A stretch of DNA of 64,000 nucleotides from Alnus glutinosa (GCF_958979055.1 NC_084898.1:3110001-3174000); one strand, 5' to 3'; positions 34,937-52,026 are shown, numbered from the stretch's first letter. Translations and numbers: made by a program. The notes: generated from the letters alone by a model not told the origin.

Positions 34937-35295
34937 TGATGAGGGACCATATAAGGCTGTGTGGGTTGAATGAATAAGTTTAATTACTTGGGTTACAAGT
35001 AACTTTCTGCATCATGTTTCTTAGTTATGTTATGTCAGTTAATAAGGGGCTTGGCCCTAAGGGTTTACGAGTACTAGTAGGTTTTGTTATTCCCTTGTGA
35101 TTCCTATATAAGGGAGACTAGGGAGTGTTTGTAAGGATGTTAGTCATTAATTATTGAATAAAAATTGCCCTACGGCCCCTTTCTTTTCTGAGATGAGATT
35201 TCTCAAGGTTCTCTTATTGTGTTCTTGCATGTTTGTGAGCTGTTAGTTAGAATTTCTGTTGATCAATCGTGTGGCAATCTAGAGCCGCTGCATCA
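34937..35295 (+). mobile_element. Solo LTR, 359 bp, just downstream of the PLD copy 2 stop
   Basis: It runs from TGATGAGGGACC to GCCGCTGCATCA, with an exact 5-bp duplication CATTG on both sides (34932-34936 and 35296-35300). A TATA-like CCTATATAAGG (about 35103) and an AATAAA (about 35157) fit plus orientation. It begins 84 bp after the PLD stop, so probably inside the 3' UTR. Confidence 0.87.
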
Positions 35296-35300
35296 CATTG

Positions 35301-36460
35301 TTTAACAAATAGTGGTTTGTCATGTTATGATCCAATCGTGCAGAATATGTTTTTACTTATATCTATCCATCGTTTTCGAATGCATCAGAAAGTCGAATTT
35401 GAACTTACATCCATTAGCCTATTTGTTTAACATTTTTCAGAAAGCATTTTCCTTTTCTTTCTAGTACTTCTTTGTCAAATTTGGCCTTGTGTTTTGGGCC
35501 TTTTGGTATTTTATTATTATTTTATCAATCAACATTGAAACCTTTCTTTAGAGATTTCTCTCCATTTTGTAATGGATTTCAAATTTATTTGAATTAATGT
35601 TGATTGATTCAAATTTCCCATCACCTTCTATTGGGTTAATTTTGGCTGGAAGAAAAATGCTAAACCTAAATCTCCTTTACAATTCTTTTATAACTTTCAG
35701 CATATGATTAAAGGATGTTAAAAAAATTTGAAGTCATTAATGTTGCTCCAATTACATGTTGACATATGTCAATAAGCCAGAAAATAATTGTAGTCCTAGC
35801 ATTACTCTGGCTAAAATATTCCAATTATTGGGTTATTGGACCAACATTTGAAAAATGAAATACATCATGGTGATCATTTGACAACTCAAATAATAGAGTC
35901 ATTTGCTAATCGAGTTATTTGTAAACTTAAGGGTTCGTTTGGGTGTGTAATTTTTTTTTTTTTTTTTTTGAATAATTGTGAATACTAAGATAATTTATTT
36001 TTCTAAAATTATGTTTGGATGATTTAGAAAACCTGAGATAATTAAAAAAAAAAATTGAATAAAATCTGAATAGAATTTAAATTCTAAATACAGTATTTAA
36101 AAAGTGTTTGAAAAATACTTGTCAACCAAGGATGTCCTAAAAGTTACTTTAAATTTTAAGTCTTCGGAAACACAAGCCTTTCTCATTTTGTCTTCCTCAC
36201 ATATTGGATATTAATTATCAATAGTTAATACACAAGTTGGAAGAGAGAGCTAACCAAAAAAAAAAAAAAAAGGTTGGTCAAGTTACACTAGACTCAACAC
36301 ATCCAAAACATAGATTTTAAACCTCTATAATCAAGCCAAGAAAGAAAAAAGAAAAAAGTAAGCTTGGATTTTTGTGTGTTATATAAAATTGACCTTAATC
36401 TACAAATTAAGTGAAAGATATAAACAAATGGATATATTTGAAGACATAGCTAGCTAATGT
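35301..36460. other. AT-rich intergenic DNA without a recognisable gene
   Basis: Contains long T and A runs (35950-35969, 36256-36271). No coding frame, repeat pair or RNA gene was recognised. Confidence 0.5.
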
Positions 36461-36476
36461 AATTGAAGACATAGTT

Positions 36477-37600
36477 TTTTTATTTTTTTTTTATTTTAAC
36501 AAATAGCATGTGCTATCATTGATACTGGAATGTCCGAAGGCATCCAAATTGAGAAATGAGAAACAGACCCCCCACACTCTGAGCCAGAAGGATCTGGCTT
36601 AAAAACAGTTGTCGGAGCAGAAACATCAAATCTTACCAGAATTACATTTGGGCATCTCTTACATTAACGCTCACTTTCAAATAAAAGAGAGTCGATCTAG
36701 CATCTAGTCAATAGAAATTCCAATAAAATTTTAATAATACACAGACAAGTTGTACCAAAGAAACAAAAGAATACACAACACAAAGGCAAAAAAAAAAACA
36801 AAAAACAAAAACAAAAACCCAAAAACAATCAATCAGCAGTGGGAACAGAGACTAGTTCAGCAGCACGTGCAAGCCACGCGCTGTCACCGGTAGCACCCAG
36901 TCATAGATCGGACGCCGTAGACCCCAACCGCAACCGTGCACGGCCAAAAAAGGTGAAGTGTGGCCATCACGCGGGCCAAAGAGCAAAAAGCTCTTTGGCG
37001 CGTGAAGACCACGTGCCGAGCACCGACAACCAACACGACCTATGCTTCCGCTGGCAGGAGCGGAGGACGACAAGGAACGCGGCTGAGGGGCGCATGTTTT
37101 GAAAAAGTCAACGAACATGTATAGATCTGGCTCGAAATATCAAAGAAAAATCAGTGAAAATCTAGCCAAAGCACACTGTTGACGACACGTACGGCCGACC
37201 ACTCCCCCATACCGGACATCTTGAGTTGAGCCTTCCTGCCTGAAATAGAAGAAAAAACAAAAAAAAAAAAACACAACACAACACAAACCACCATAGCCCC
37301 GAGATGGCTAAGAGAGGATCAACCACCACTGGATCTACCGGGGGGAACAAAATACCACAGCCCTAAAGGTTGAATGAGACCTAACCTCCGGCCACTAAAA
37401 ACAAACAGTGGAGGGACAAAAATCACTCCATAGCCCAAAAGGGCTAGGAGGAAATCACCACCGGGAGGAAGGAGGCAAAGGCCTCCCTGCTCCGGCGAAA
37501 CAAATTTGAAAACTAAGGTTCTCTCTCTCTCTCTAAAAAAACAGGAGCTTTTCTCTCTAGGAAAAAGCGAGTTCCAATGCAATGTTTTCTTGAACTTCGC
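36477..37600 (-). mobile_element. Non-LTR retroposon, 1.1 kb, with 16-bp target duplication
   Basis: The duplication AATTGAAGACATAGTT is exact at 36461-36476 and 37601-37616. The minus-strand 3' end carries an A-rich tail (36477-36500 on the plus strand is T-rich). The body is GC-rich, with an AGAGAGAGAGAACC segment near its 5' end as in plant L1 leaders. No RT domain is present. It is either an internally deleted LINE or a long SINE-like element. Confidence 0.85.
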
Positions 37601-37806
37601 AATTGAAGACATAGTTAATAGACACATTATTGACAGTAAAAATTAGCCTTTGAATCAATACTTATATATATAACTAAGAGCTGATTTTCAAAACTATGTC
37701 ATTCTAGTTGTATAACAGTTATATAATATTTTACTAAATAGCATTACATTAGCCCATAACGTACTAATAAGTGATTGCCCAAAAAAAATACCAACCTAAT
37801 CCCTAA

Positions 37807-38216
37807 GAGCATCTCTAGCAATACTAACTATTTTAGCTATTCAAAAAGTACATATTTTTCTATTTTAACTACTAACTTTTCAATACAAACTTTAACAAAT
37901 TATCTATTCTACTCTCCATCAACTTTCTTTAAATATTATTTTTCAATGTTTTAAGAATAAAGATAAGAGTAATGATATAGAAAGCACAAAACCCAATGGC
38001 TTTTTCTCCAACAAAAGAAACATTTTCTTTTTTCTTTTTTCTTTTTAGTGTGCTAGAGTGAATAGCAATATCTTTGCTATTCATTGTTGATATTCACTGT
38101 AGCAAAAATTGTATTCTACCGTCTGAACCTAATCTGCTAGAGATAATAATTAATTATATGATATTAGCTAAAAATAACTACTATGAGGGATTTACCTAAT
38201 CTGTTGGAAATACTCT
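37807..38216. mobile_element. MITE with GAGCATCTCTAGCA / CTGTTGGAAATACTC ends
   Basis: The two ends are imperfect inverted repeats of the widespread GAGCATCTCYARCAG type. The interior is AT-rich and non-coding. A related element lies at 59157-59469. Confidence 0.65.
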
Positions 38217-38340
38217 AATTAAGGCCCGAGGATGAGAATCTCATAATGGACCAAACAAAGGAACTTAGCTAAAGAATTATTTGTCTCTGTTTTCCTCGTT
38301 TTCTCTGTCAAAAAGAAAGCGAGAGAGCCTTTCTCTACCT

Positions 38341-38682
38341 CACATGCCCCTAATGTTAGTGCTCTTGCTCACCCAGCAATGATTAAGGTTAATATGTCCT
38401 AAGGTCCATTTTTAGTCCATGCTTTTGAGACATAATGCAAAAGGGTGTGTACTTCTAAGAGTGTCAAAACTTGTATATTGTTTCTCAATTGTCAACTTGC
38501 CATTATAGATGATCAACATTGTTGTCATTCTAATATAATATTTCAATAATGCATGACTATTTGCTAATATATGGGTGTAGATCTATGGATACAAGATGTC
38601 ATTATGGGCAGAGCACACTGAGGTGCTGGAGGAATGCTTCAAGCAACCAGAGAACCTTGAATGTGTGAGACGGGCACGATAC
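38341..38682 (+). pseudogene. Orphan PLD fragment: end of intron 9 plus truncated exon 10
   Basis: 38341-38580 matches the end of intron 9 of PLD copy 2 (CTCACCCAGCAATG, ATTATAGATGATCAAC, CAATAATGCATGACTAT). 38581-38682 matches the first third of exon 10 ([13 protein letters not shown], then CFKQPENLECVRRAR). The match then breaks off and an unrelated stretch follows. No other PLD exons are near. This may be the missing 3' part of copy 1 or the tail of a third copy. Confidence 0.88.
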
Positions 38683-38779
38683 TACGGTTTAGGAATAATA
38701 ATAATTAGAAGGCACGGCATGTTATCAATTTGGATTACCATAAGAAACAATTTCCTAAGTAGTAACACATGGTTTGTGG

Positions 38780-39811
38780 AATTCAAGCTCTCACAAAGGG
38801 GGTAACGACGACAAATCTTGTCACTGCTCTGCTATCTCTCTTCCCCTTCTCTGAAAACCTAAAATACACCAACGACATGGGAGGGAATCTTCCCTCCCCC
38901 CTCTCTCCTTTTACTCCTTCTCCTCTCCCCTTTACCCCCTCTATCACCACCTCTGTTGAGGCCTTTGCTTACGCCTCCGAGGTGAGGCCCTTATCCTACT
39001 GGATCTTGCTCTAGCCTTTACCTTGTTGAAGCTTGCTTGAGCTCTATGTTATTTGCTCTCTTGGCTCTCAACACAGCATCTACCGGTCTTCTCCTCCATC
39101 CCTCATGTTCACTGTGTATTTTGGTTCAGTTCTTGGATTGGAATCTTTGATTCCAGATCTATGATTCTTCGCCACTTTTCACAAGACACGTGCCTCTCCA
39201 TCAGTTTCACTGTCATCCTCCGACTCCATCGACGCCAGAAGCGATTCCCCCGAACTCCCACACATTGGAGCATGTCGTGCACGTGCCTGTGCGTAAAGGG
39301 ATCTATCTAGCTTTCTCCCTTCCCCTACCTCTGCTGTTGGTGGTTCACGGCCGTTCGTGGCATTTGCCGATAGAGAGAGGTCCTCTGGAGTAGGTGTGTG
39401 GTCTACAAATGCCATCTCCAGGGACTCCCAATACCTGCTCCATCGCTGTTTAGATGCTACTGTTGTGTTGTTGTTTTTTTATTATTTTTCATCTTTTGTA
39501 TTTCTGGGCATTTAATTTTGTGACTCCCCTCTGTTTCCCCTTTATTTGTATAATCTGTTGGATATTCTGCTGTATATTCTGTTGTGATCTCCGTAATGGT
39601 TACCCACATTGTGTTTGGATCCTATGGATTTTGTATACACCTTTAACCACCTTCACTAGTGGCCCGGGTTATTGGCATCCATGCCAATACTCAATAAGCC
39701 CGCATCTTTGGAAGCATTGCCTCAACATACTTACATTCTTAATTTTTTATGTTTTTGGGTTGTTCAACCCTAGTTTAATGTAATTTCTTTTCAATCATCT
39801 AAAAAAAAAAC
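38780..39811 (+). mobile_element. Poly(A) retroposon, 1.0 kb, with 15-bp target duplication
   Basis: The duplication ACACATGGTTTGTGG is exact at 38765-38779 and 39812-39826. A poly(A) run (39801-39810) ends it in plus orientation. The body is CT-rich at the 5' end and has no RT domain. Frames of 70-110 codons inside match nothing I recognise. Confidence 0.85.
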
Positions 39812-39826
39812 ACACATGGTTTGTGG

Positions 39827-40948
39827 TATGAAAAAAAAAAATTTTATATATACTTTGATGTTGCTTCAATTGATAAGTGAATATGCTTCCTCGCATTATA
39901 AGTCAAGGTTCAAATTTCTGAATTGATCTAGTACTTGAGTGAGAGACAATTCAAGTATTCATGATTAGCACATGGTATGATCCTGTTTTTAATTGTGTTT
40001 ACGAAGTTTTTTATCATTATTAAAAAAAAAAAAAGTATTTAATATGGTTTCGGTTTAAATAATTGGAAAAAAAAAAAAAAATTTAGTCCTTAAATTTTCA
40101 TGTGATTTTAATTTAATCCATGGGTTTTCAATTTTTACAATCATACCCTTAGATTTTCCTCTAATTTCAAATAGATCTATCCATCAACTTGATGTCCAAT
40201 TAATTAACGGTATGTCATGTCAGACCAATCAATTAATACTATGTGGCTCTTGTTTGACATGCCATATAACCATTGTAAGTGTCACGTGGCATAGTTACTT
40301 CAAAATTACAAATATACCCTAAATAAAAAAAAAAAATTACAAATCATACATGTAATTTAATGTTAGTGTGGCAAGTATAGTGAGTACATGACATATCAAA
40401 CAAAATTCACACGGCATAAATTGGTTATAAGTCTGACCTGAAATTAGATTATGCTCCGATATAATCTGAACTTAACAACAACACTCGGTAAGTTTATGAA
40501 ACAGCCTATTTGAAATCAAAGAAAAACTTAAAAATCTAATTATCAAAATTAAATTCACATAAAAACCTAGAAATGGTCTTATACTGTTCTTGGAGAAGAT
40601 TGCAGTAAAAATCCTTTTAATCCTCCATTAAAAATCTCTCCACTATCATGCATAAGGTGTGTTCTCCCTCTAAGGCTCTAACCACCTGTTAGTATTGGAC
40701 AATGGGATTCGTGCCAAAGTCAACCATCAAAGACCGTACGATATAGTGCTTTGCAACCGCATGAAATCCTCTCCCCCGCGCACGATAGCAACTCCCTATC
40801 CAGCGAATCACAATGGCCAGACTTTTCACATAAAATAGATATCGCACCAATAATTAAATACAATAAATAAAATACCATTTGATGTATTTCCTTTAATTAT
40901 TGGACAAAGTTTTTTTAAAAAAAACTTGGGTGGGATATTATTTTTTAA

Positions 40949-41026
<78 letters not shown>

Positions 41027-43322
41027 TTTTGAAATGGTTAAATACTTTTTTAATATATGTGGTTTGTGCCTAACCAGCTCCTCTCCCTTTCGTTATTAAC
41101 ATATGTTTTTAGATCATATGATTTTTATATGTATTTTTTAAAAGTTACATGTTCTATTAATCTTATTAAAATTACCTATAAGAAATTATATGCTTTAAAA
41201 AAAAAAAAAATTGAAATAAATTTCTTGTTGTGAAATTGATGCATGCAGAAGGAGAATAATTTCCCGCAAAATAGATCAATAACAAAGAAGGTAAAGATAA
41301 ATTTCATCGAAATAATAATAATAATAATAATAGGTTGAACTAGAATCAACAAACCATGCAATTTAGTTTGATTAGATGCTCCAAAGCATGATCTTCTCGT
41401 AGTTGCTCTTGTAAGAAGTTTCACAAACCCACCAACTAATTTAAGAATAATGACACCATATCTATCATATGCCACCATAAGGATGAAAGCGAGTGATAAT
41501 TTTTAACAATTTATATGCAAATTAGGTCGTGTGATAGTCTCACCTTTTCAACAAGTAGAAATGATCCATTTTCTGATGAAAAATAAAAACAAATAGAAAT
41601 AAAATATGAACAATGATACATAGATAAATATCCAAGAGTCCACTCTATAAAAAATTAAAAATGCTGTAAGACTTTAAGAGTACTCATCTGTCTCTTAAAC
41701 AATTACTGCACAACTATGAATCCATTACGTTGCAAATAATTCGGAAAGAAAGGAAAATGATTTTTGTATAACATGTAGGTCTCATCAATGTGTCTTAATT
41801 GTGTAAAAGTTGTGCACTTTTTTTTTTTTTTCAAATTAATTATTATATTTGTTTTTCTACATGTGGGTCCTACATATTTAATGATTAATTTTAAAAAAAA
41901 GTTGTTTGAATTATACAGAAATTAAACGTATCATATCATATCTCAATCCGACAACACTCGCTATGGACCACCTTCAAAAACATCTTGCCAAAAAAGAGTC
42001 AAAAACCCAAAAAAAAGTTATGAAACATCGCCCAAAATACTCTTTATTGAGCCTCTATCTCAAATCATTATTTAACTTAATCGTCGAATGCTCCCATCCG
42101 CCCCAAAGCTAACGTTACTCCGATGATCGTTTCTTTATTTTGCAAGTACCCATCATCTAGTCCGATTGTTCAAAAATATTTATCAACAAACAAACTGGTA
42201 ATTGTTCTTTTTGTCTTGAATTTAGCTTTCTTTTTTACTGGCTCCCTTTTTTTTTTTTAACAGTCATGTTATTATAGGTCCTCATCAATCATTATCAAAG
42301 TGGTGATCCTAATGAATCCAGATATTTTCCCATTGCTTTCTTGTTGTTGTCATGTTATTCTTGAGCCACCAAAAAAAATCTCAAATTCTGATAAATTAAA
42401 TTAACTATGACATAAAATTCACACTGTACGATGTCAATTTTTATACTATTAGAACAAAATATCAGTTTTTAATTCACCTTTAGATTCAAAAACACTCACA
42501 TATTATTCCTTATCAATATTTTTGATAAGATGGGGTTGAAAGAGTGAGAGCAAAGATTCTATTAAATGAAACGATATTATAAATCTCATTATCAGTAATA
42601 AGAAAAATAGAAAAAAAGATCCAAACTTAAAAGATAAAATGAGAATGGTGGGTATATCTCAATCATGATTCTCTAATATTCCTTGAATATTAATCTTATA
42701 AAACTCCTGCAATCCGAACCATTTATTTTCTATTAAATGATTGATATTTTATCATATAAATATTTATGATTTATATTCGAATTAAATGCCATTTTGAGAT
42801 AAAGGTATTGAATTAACAAACGTCTGAAACTAAGGTATTTATATTTTTAAAAATCTCACTTAAAAGTATTACGTTAAGATTTGCTGTTAAATCTTAACGG
42901 AATATTCAAACATTTCACATAAGGTTTCGTGTTATTAGAATGTCTGAATTTCTACATCTTAAGGTTGCTAAAAACAATTAAGCCCCACTAATCGTCTAAT
43001 AACATCACTTCAAAAAAAAAAAAAACAAAACAAAAATCGTCTGATAACATAACTCTTAAAAAAATAAAATAAAATAAAATAAAATCGTCTAAGAACATAT
43101 ATAATCTCAATCCACTGTTGAACATGTTAAAAATTATAAACAAAGAAAAAAAAATTAATGAAAAAAAAATCTTTGAGAAGGTATGCCCATGTTAACAGCA
43201 GTGAAGTTTCCTCTTCTGACCATTCCTCACATTCTCTTCACACAGAAGCACCACCCCACGGCCTGGGGGCCACCCATTTCTGTCTGTCCAAACCAAAACT
43301 GAAGAAGCTAAAAGATCAGTAG
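39827..43322. other. Intergenic DNA with microsatellite and a possible MITE
   Basis: I see no gene. 40952-41024 is a 73-bp (TA)n tract. 40080-40575 has long imperfect inverted ends (TTTTCATGTGATTTTAATTT against AAATTAAATTCACATAAAAA), suggesting a MITE. 41821-41832 and 43011-43025 are homopolymer runs. Confidence 0.5.
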
Positions 43323-43330
43323 TATATATA
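43323..43330 (+). promoter_or_regulatory. Probable TATA box of the UER1-type gene
   Basis: TATATATA lies about 97 bp before the ATG, followed by a CT-rich leader (ACTCTCTCACGCTCTC) typical of plant 5' UTRs. Confidence 0.6.
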
Positions 43331-43426
43331 CACACATTTGCAAGATCCCAATTCCCCCAGCTGTTAATCTTCACACGTTACCCCACAAGATCCAAACTTC
43401 ACTCTCTCACGCTCTCAATCTCTCTG

Positions 43427-45782
43427 ATGGGTTTCCCAGCCAACGGTGCGTCGGCCACGGACAAGCCACTCAAGTTCCTGATCTATGGGCGGACGGGCTG
43501 GATAGGCGGCGTGCTGGGGCGGCTCTGCCAGGCGCAGAGCATAGACTTCGCGTACGCCTCGGGCCGCCTCGAGGACCGCGCGTCGCTCGTTGCCGACTTG
43601 GCGGCCGTGAAGCCCACCCACGTCTTCAATGCCGCGGGGGTCACCGGCCGGCCCAACGTGGACTGGTGCGAGTCCCACAAGGTCGAGACCATCCGGACCA
43701 ACGTGGTCGGGACTCTGACCTTGGCCGACGTGTGCAGAGAGAAAGGCCTGGTCTTGATCAACTTCGCCACCGGGTGTATCTTCGAGTACGATTCGGATCA
43801 CCCAGTTGGGTCGGGAATCGGGTTCAAGGAGGAGGACACGCCCAACTTCGTCGGATCTTTCTATTCCAAGACCAAGGCCATGGTGGGTTTTGATTTTTAT
43901 ACATAAAAGTTATTAATTTGATGTGATTTGTATAGCTATATTTTGTATATGGATACGAAAATGGGGGTGCGTTGAAGATGCAATATATAGGAGCTTGTGA
44001 CGTGCTAAACTTAGATCTGGCCGTTTTGATGTGGTTTAAGACATTTTGTACTAGGATACAGCATTGCATGTTGCACACGTGTGGTCGTATGTCTAAGCAA
44101 ATATAGATCTGATATAGAGTGTCCGTACTTTTGGTTGTAGATGTAGGGGTGATCCCACCATAATTAGTGGTCATCTCCACACCCAATCATGGGTAGAAGG
44201 TGATAACATCCATGGAATTAGTGGTCATCCCCACACCCAATCATGGGTAGAAGGTGATAACATCCATGGAGGTTCTCGGTTATTGAGAAGTGATATAACT
44301 CTTCACGACATACTTATATATAAATGTAGAAAAACAGAACGTAAGAATTCATTCTAATACAATTTCTGTTTTTCTTTGTCTTTTCTCCTCCATCGGATTT
44401 CTACCCTAACGGGACAAAATCGTTCTATGTTAGATCCTTATAACTATTTTCCTACAATGATGACATGGGCTTTCTGAATCTCTCACTTCTGCATGCAATT
44501 TTGAGCTGATTGGGATGCTTAATTATGTGGGTTTCTATAGGTTTGAATCGTTTTGTGTGTCTTGAAATCATGTAAGAAGTGTCACATTTGCTTGCTTGGC
44601 TTGTTGGTTGGTTTCAGTTTGAAGTAGTGTTACTGCTAATGATGTTTACTGCTTACCAGTTTGTATTCTTTTATCTTGGTCAAATGAAAATTCTTGTTCA
44701 TAAAGAAAAGATCTTAATGTTTGTATTAGACTAATGCTACCCTTACACATCGGCTAACATTGTTAATTTAAGTGAGCACATAGCACATACTTTTAAGGGG
44801 CTTTCTATGTGCTCACTTAAAACACAGCACGTTAGCCAATCTGAAATAGGTGTAAAGAGTAGCATTACTTTTTGTATTATCATGGAATGAAACCTTTTTT
44901 TTTTTTTTTTTTGTGGTGTTTTGGACAGTGTCTTTTGGTTTTTATGTGAAAAATTGTTTTGATGTGACGGAAATGTGAAAAAAGTGATTTTATGTTTTGT
45001 GTTGTTTGTTCATATTTTTGCCTTGAGAACAGAAAACCAAAAACAAGAATGACTATGTCTCTGGAAAATAAAGTAAGCATAAGTGGTTAATATAACACAA
45101 TTAGGTCTAAATTTATTAATTTAAACTTTTAGGTTAAATAATGATCTAAGCTGTTATATTATGCTCTTACTAAAAGGATTCTCCAAGGTATTTATTATCT
45201 CTTCGACACACATTTGTCATGTTTTTGTATTGTATTTCATAGGTAGTAATGCAGAGCAAGATGCATGGTTGATGGCTGTGATATACATTATTATGGTTCT
45301 GACTATGGCTCCAATTTGATATTTTGAAGGTGGAAGATCTCCTCAATAATTATGAAAACGTCTGTACCTTGCGCGTCAGAATGCCCATCTCGTCCGATCT
45401 ATCAAACCCGCGCAACTTCATCACAAAGATCACTCGATATGAGAAGGTAGTTAACATTCCAAACTCAATGACAATATTGGATGAACTCCTGCCAATCTCC
45501 ATTGAGATGGCAAAGAGAAATCTCACTGGAATCTGGAACTTCACAAACCCTGGCGTGGTCAGCCACAATGAGATATTAGAGATGTATAGGGAATACATTG
45601 ACCCCTACTTCACATGGAAGAACTTTACTCTTGAGGAGCAGGCAAAGGTGATCATTGCCCCAAGAAGCAACAATGAGCTTGATGCAACCAAATTGAAGCA
45701 GGAATTTCCTGAACTCTTACCCATCAAGGAGTCCCTCATTAAGTATGTATTCAAACCAAATCAAAAGACCACTGGGGCTTGA
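43427..45782 (+). CDS. UER1: Bifunctional UDP-4-keto-6-deoxyglucose 3,5-epimerase/4-reductase (NRS/ER), 302 aa
   Basis: Two exons, 43427-43882 and 45330-45782, encode 302 residues, the normal length for plant NRS/ER. The enzyme converts UDP-4-keto-6-deoxyglucose to UDP-rhamnose with NADPH, in the cytosol. UDP-rhamnose feeds pectin (rhamnogalacturonan) and flavonoid glycosides. Visible features: the nucleotide-binding motif YGRTGWIGG near residue 20, NAAGVTGRPNVDWCE, the INFATGCIFEYD segment, the SDR-type YSKTK (about residues 146-150) ending exon 1, and the C-terminal NFTNPGVVSHNEILEMYR. Exon 1 is much richer in GC than its surroundings. The start is the first ATG after a CT-rich leader, and the N-terminus agrees with the family. 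The intron contains a tandem duplication and a foldback element but both splice sites are canonical. Confidence 0.96.
44163..44270. repeat. Tandem duplication of 54 bp in the UER1 intron
   Basis: Two adjacent copies of ATTAGTGGTCATCYCCACAC and what follows, ending CATCCATGGA, differ at about one base. Confidence 0.9.
44732..44867. mobile_element. Foldback MITE in the UER1 intron
   Basis: TAATGCTACCCTTACAC...CGGCTAAC is mirrored by GTTAGCC...GGTGTAAAGAGTAGCATTA, and the centre is also palindromic (GTGAGCACATAG / CTATGTGCTCAC). Confidence 0.8.
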
Positions 45783-46428
45783 AAGTTTTAGGTTCGAATT
45801 TCTCAGTTTCCCTATTGCTATTTGTTTTATTCTGTTCGTTTGGGTTGATGCGATCTATCCACCATATGACATGCATGATTGCCCTCTTTGTATTTGAATG
45901 TTGTATTTGTATTTTGATGATGAATAAATTAGATGGAAGTGATTTTTCAAGGTATACATTTCTGTAAGTTATTGATGCAAGGGACGAAACATTGGTCCAC
46001 CAAACTTTAATTAATGGAATTATTAGTATTTAATTTTCAAGAGTCAAGGCTGATTTTAGCACCTAATCCAAATCTGTGTTGCTTAATGGGGCATTGCTCA
46101 AGATTATGTTAGGTGTCAGTAAATGGGCGTTGCTCAAAATTATGTTAGGTAAGTCATTAAATGTGCAGTATTTGATTCTTTTCTCTGACTCTCTCCCCCA
46201 CCTCCTCTCTCTCTCCCCGCTTCTTCTTCTCTCCCTCTTAGCCTCTTCTTTCTTTCTGTCCCCCTCTTTAGCTTCTTTCTCCTCTATTTTCTCCATCTTT
46301 TTCCTACTTTCACCTTTTGACTATGGTGATTATTGTTTGTCCTGCATCAGTTATTTTTGTTACTGCTTTACGTTTGAGATGGACAATGACTTGGTTAAGT
46401 TAATGATGGTTCACATACTGCAAAAAGC

Positions 46429-46462
<34 letters not shown>

Positions 46463-46631
46463 CATTGATAATGAAGCAGTATTATTTGGGTTTTATGTCA
46501 ATCTTCTAGAGGCAGCACAAAACTGACATGCCATCTCAAATACACATGAACGCAAACCTATGGATGGGAATTATTCGTGTCCAAGGATACCATTCTTGTG
46601 ATAAAAGGAGGAACCTTTGAAATATGGTTTT
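45783..46631. other. Intergenic DNA between convergent UER1 and subtilase A
   Basis: Likely holds both 3' UTRs. A 36-bp near-duplicate (GCATTGCTCAAGATTATGTT, then GCGTTGCTCAAAATTATG) lies at 46091-46151, a CT-rich run at 46186-46270 and (GA)n at 46429-46463. No gene seen. Confidence 0.5.
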
Positions 46632-51751
<5,120 letters not shown>

Positions 51752-51824
51752 TGGAATATATTAAGCTTTCTTCAACTATAGAGTAGAGTTTTTAGTTGCT
51801 GCCATGCATAATAAATGTCCATGG

Positions 51825-51834
51825 TATTTATATA
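51825..51834 (-). promoter_or_regulatory. TATA box, unit 1 (proximal)
   Basis: TATATAAATA on the minus strand, about 75 bp before the subtilase A start codon. Most likely the active one. Confidence 0.75.
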
Positions 51835-52016
51835 AGAGGGCTTGGCTTGGGGGTGTCCGGGCATGCCCATGACTCGATCTACAAACTGAGGTAAGTGGCA
51901 TGCCATGGCATGCCTTGGCAGATGTCATGACTTGCCTTGGTGAATATATTAAGTTTTTTTTAACTATAGAGTAGAGTTTTTAGTTGCTGCGCGTCATGCA
52001 TAATAAATGTCAATGG

Positions 52017-52026
52017 TATTTATATA
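52017..52026 (-). promoter_or_regulatory. TATA box, unit 2
   Basis: Identical TATATAAATA in the second promoter unit, 192 bp further upstream. Confidence 0.6.

Noticed and set aside
36839..37118. Open frames of 87-88 codons on both strands
   Set aside because: They lie inside a retroposon with a 16-bp duplication, are GC-driven, overlap on both strands and match no domain.
43415..43801. Antisense frame of 128 codons over UER1 exon 1
   Set aside because: It is the shadow of a GC-rich coding exon; the sense strand has the clear epimerase/reductase.
44138..44456. Solo LTR in the UER1 intron
   Set aside because: TG/CA ends and a TATA-like stretch are suggestive, but no 5-bp target duplication could be found.
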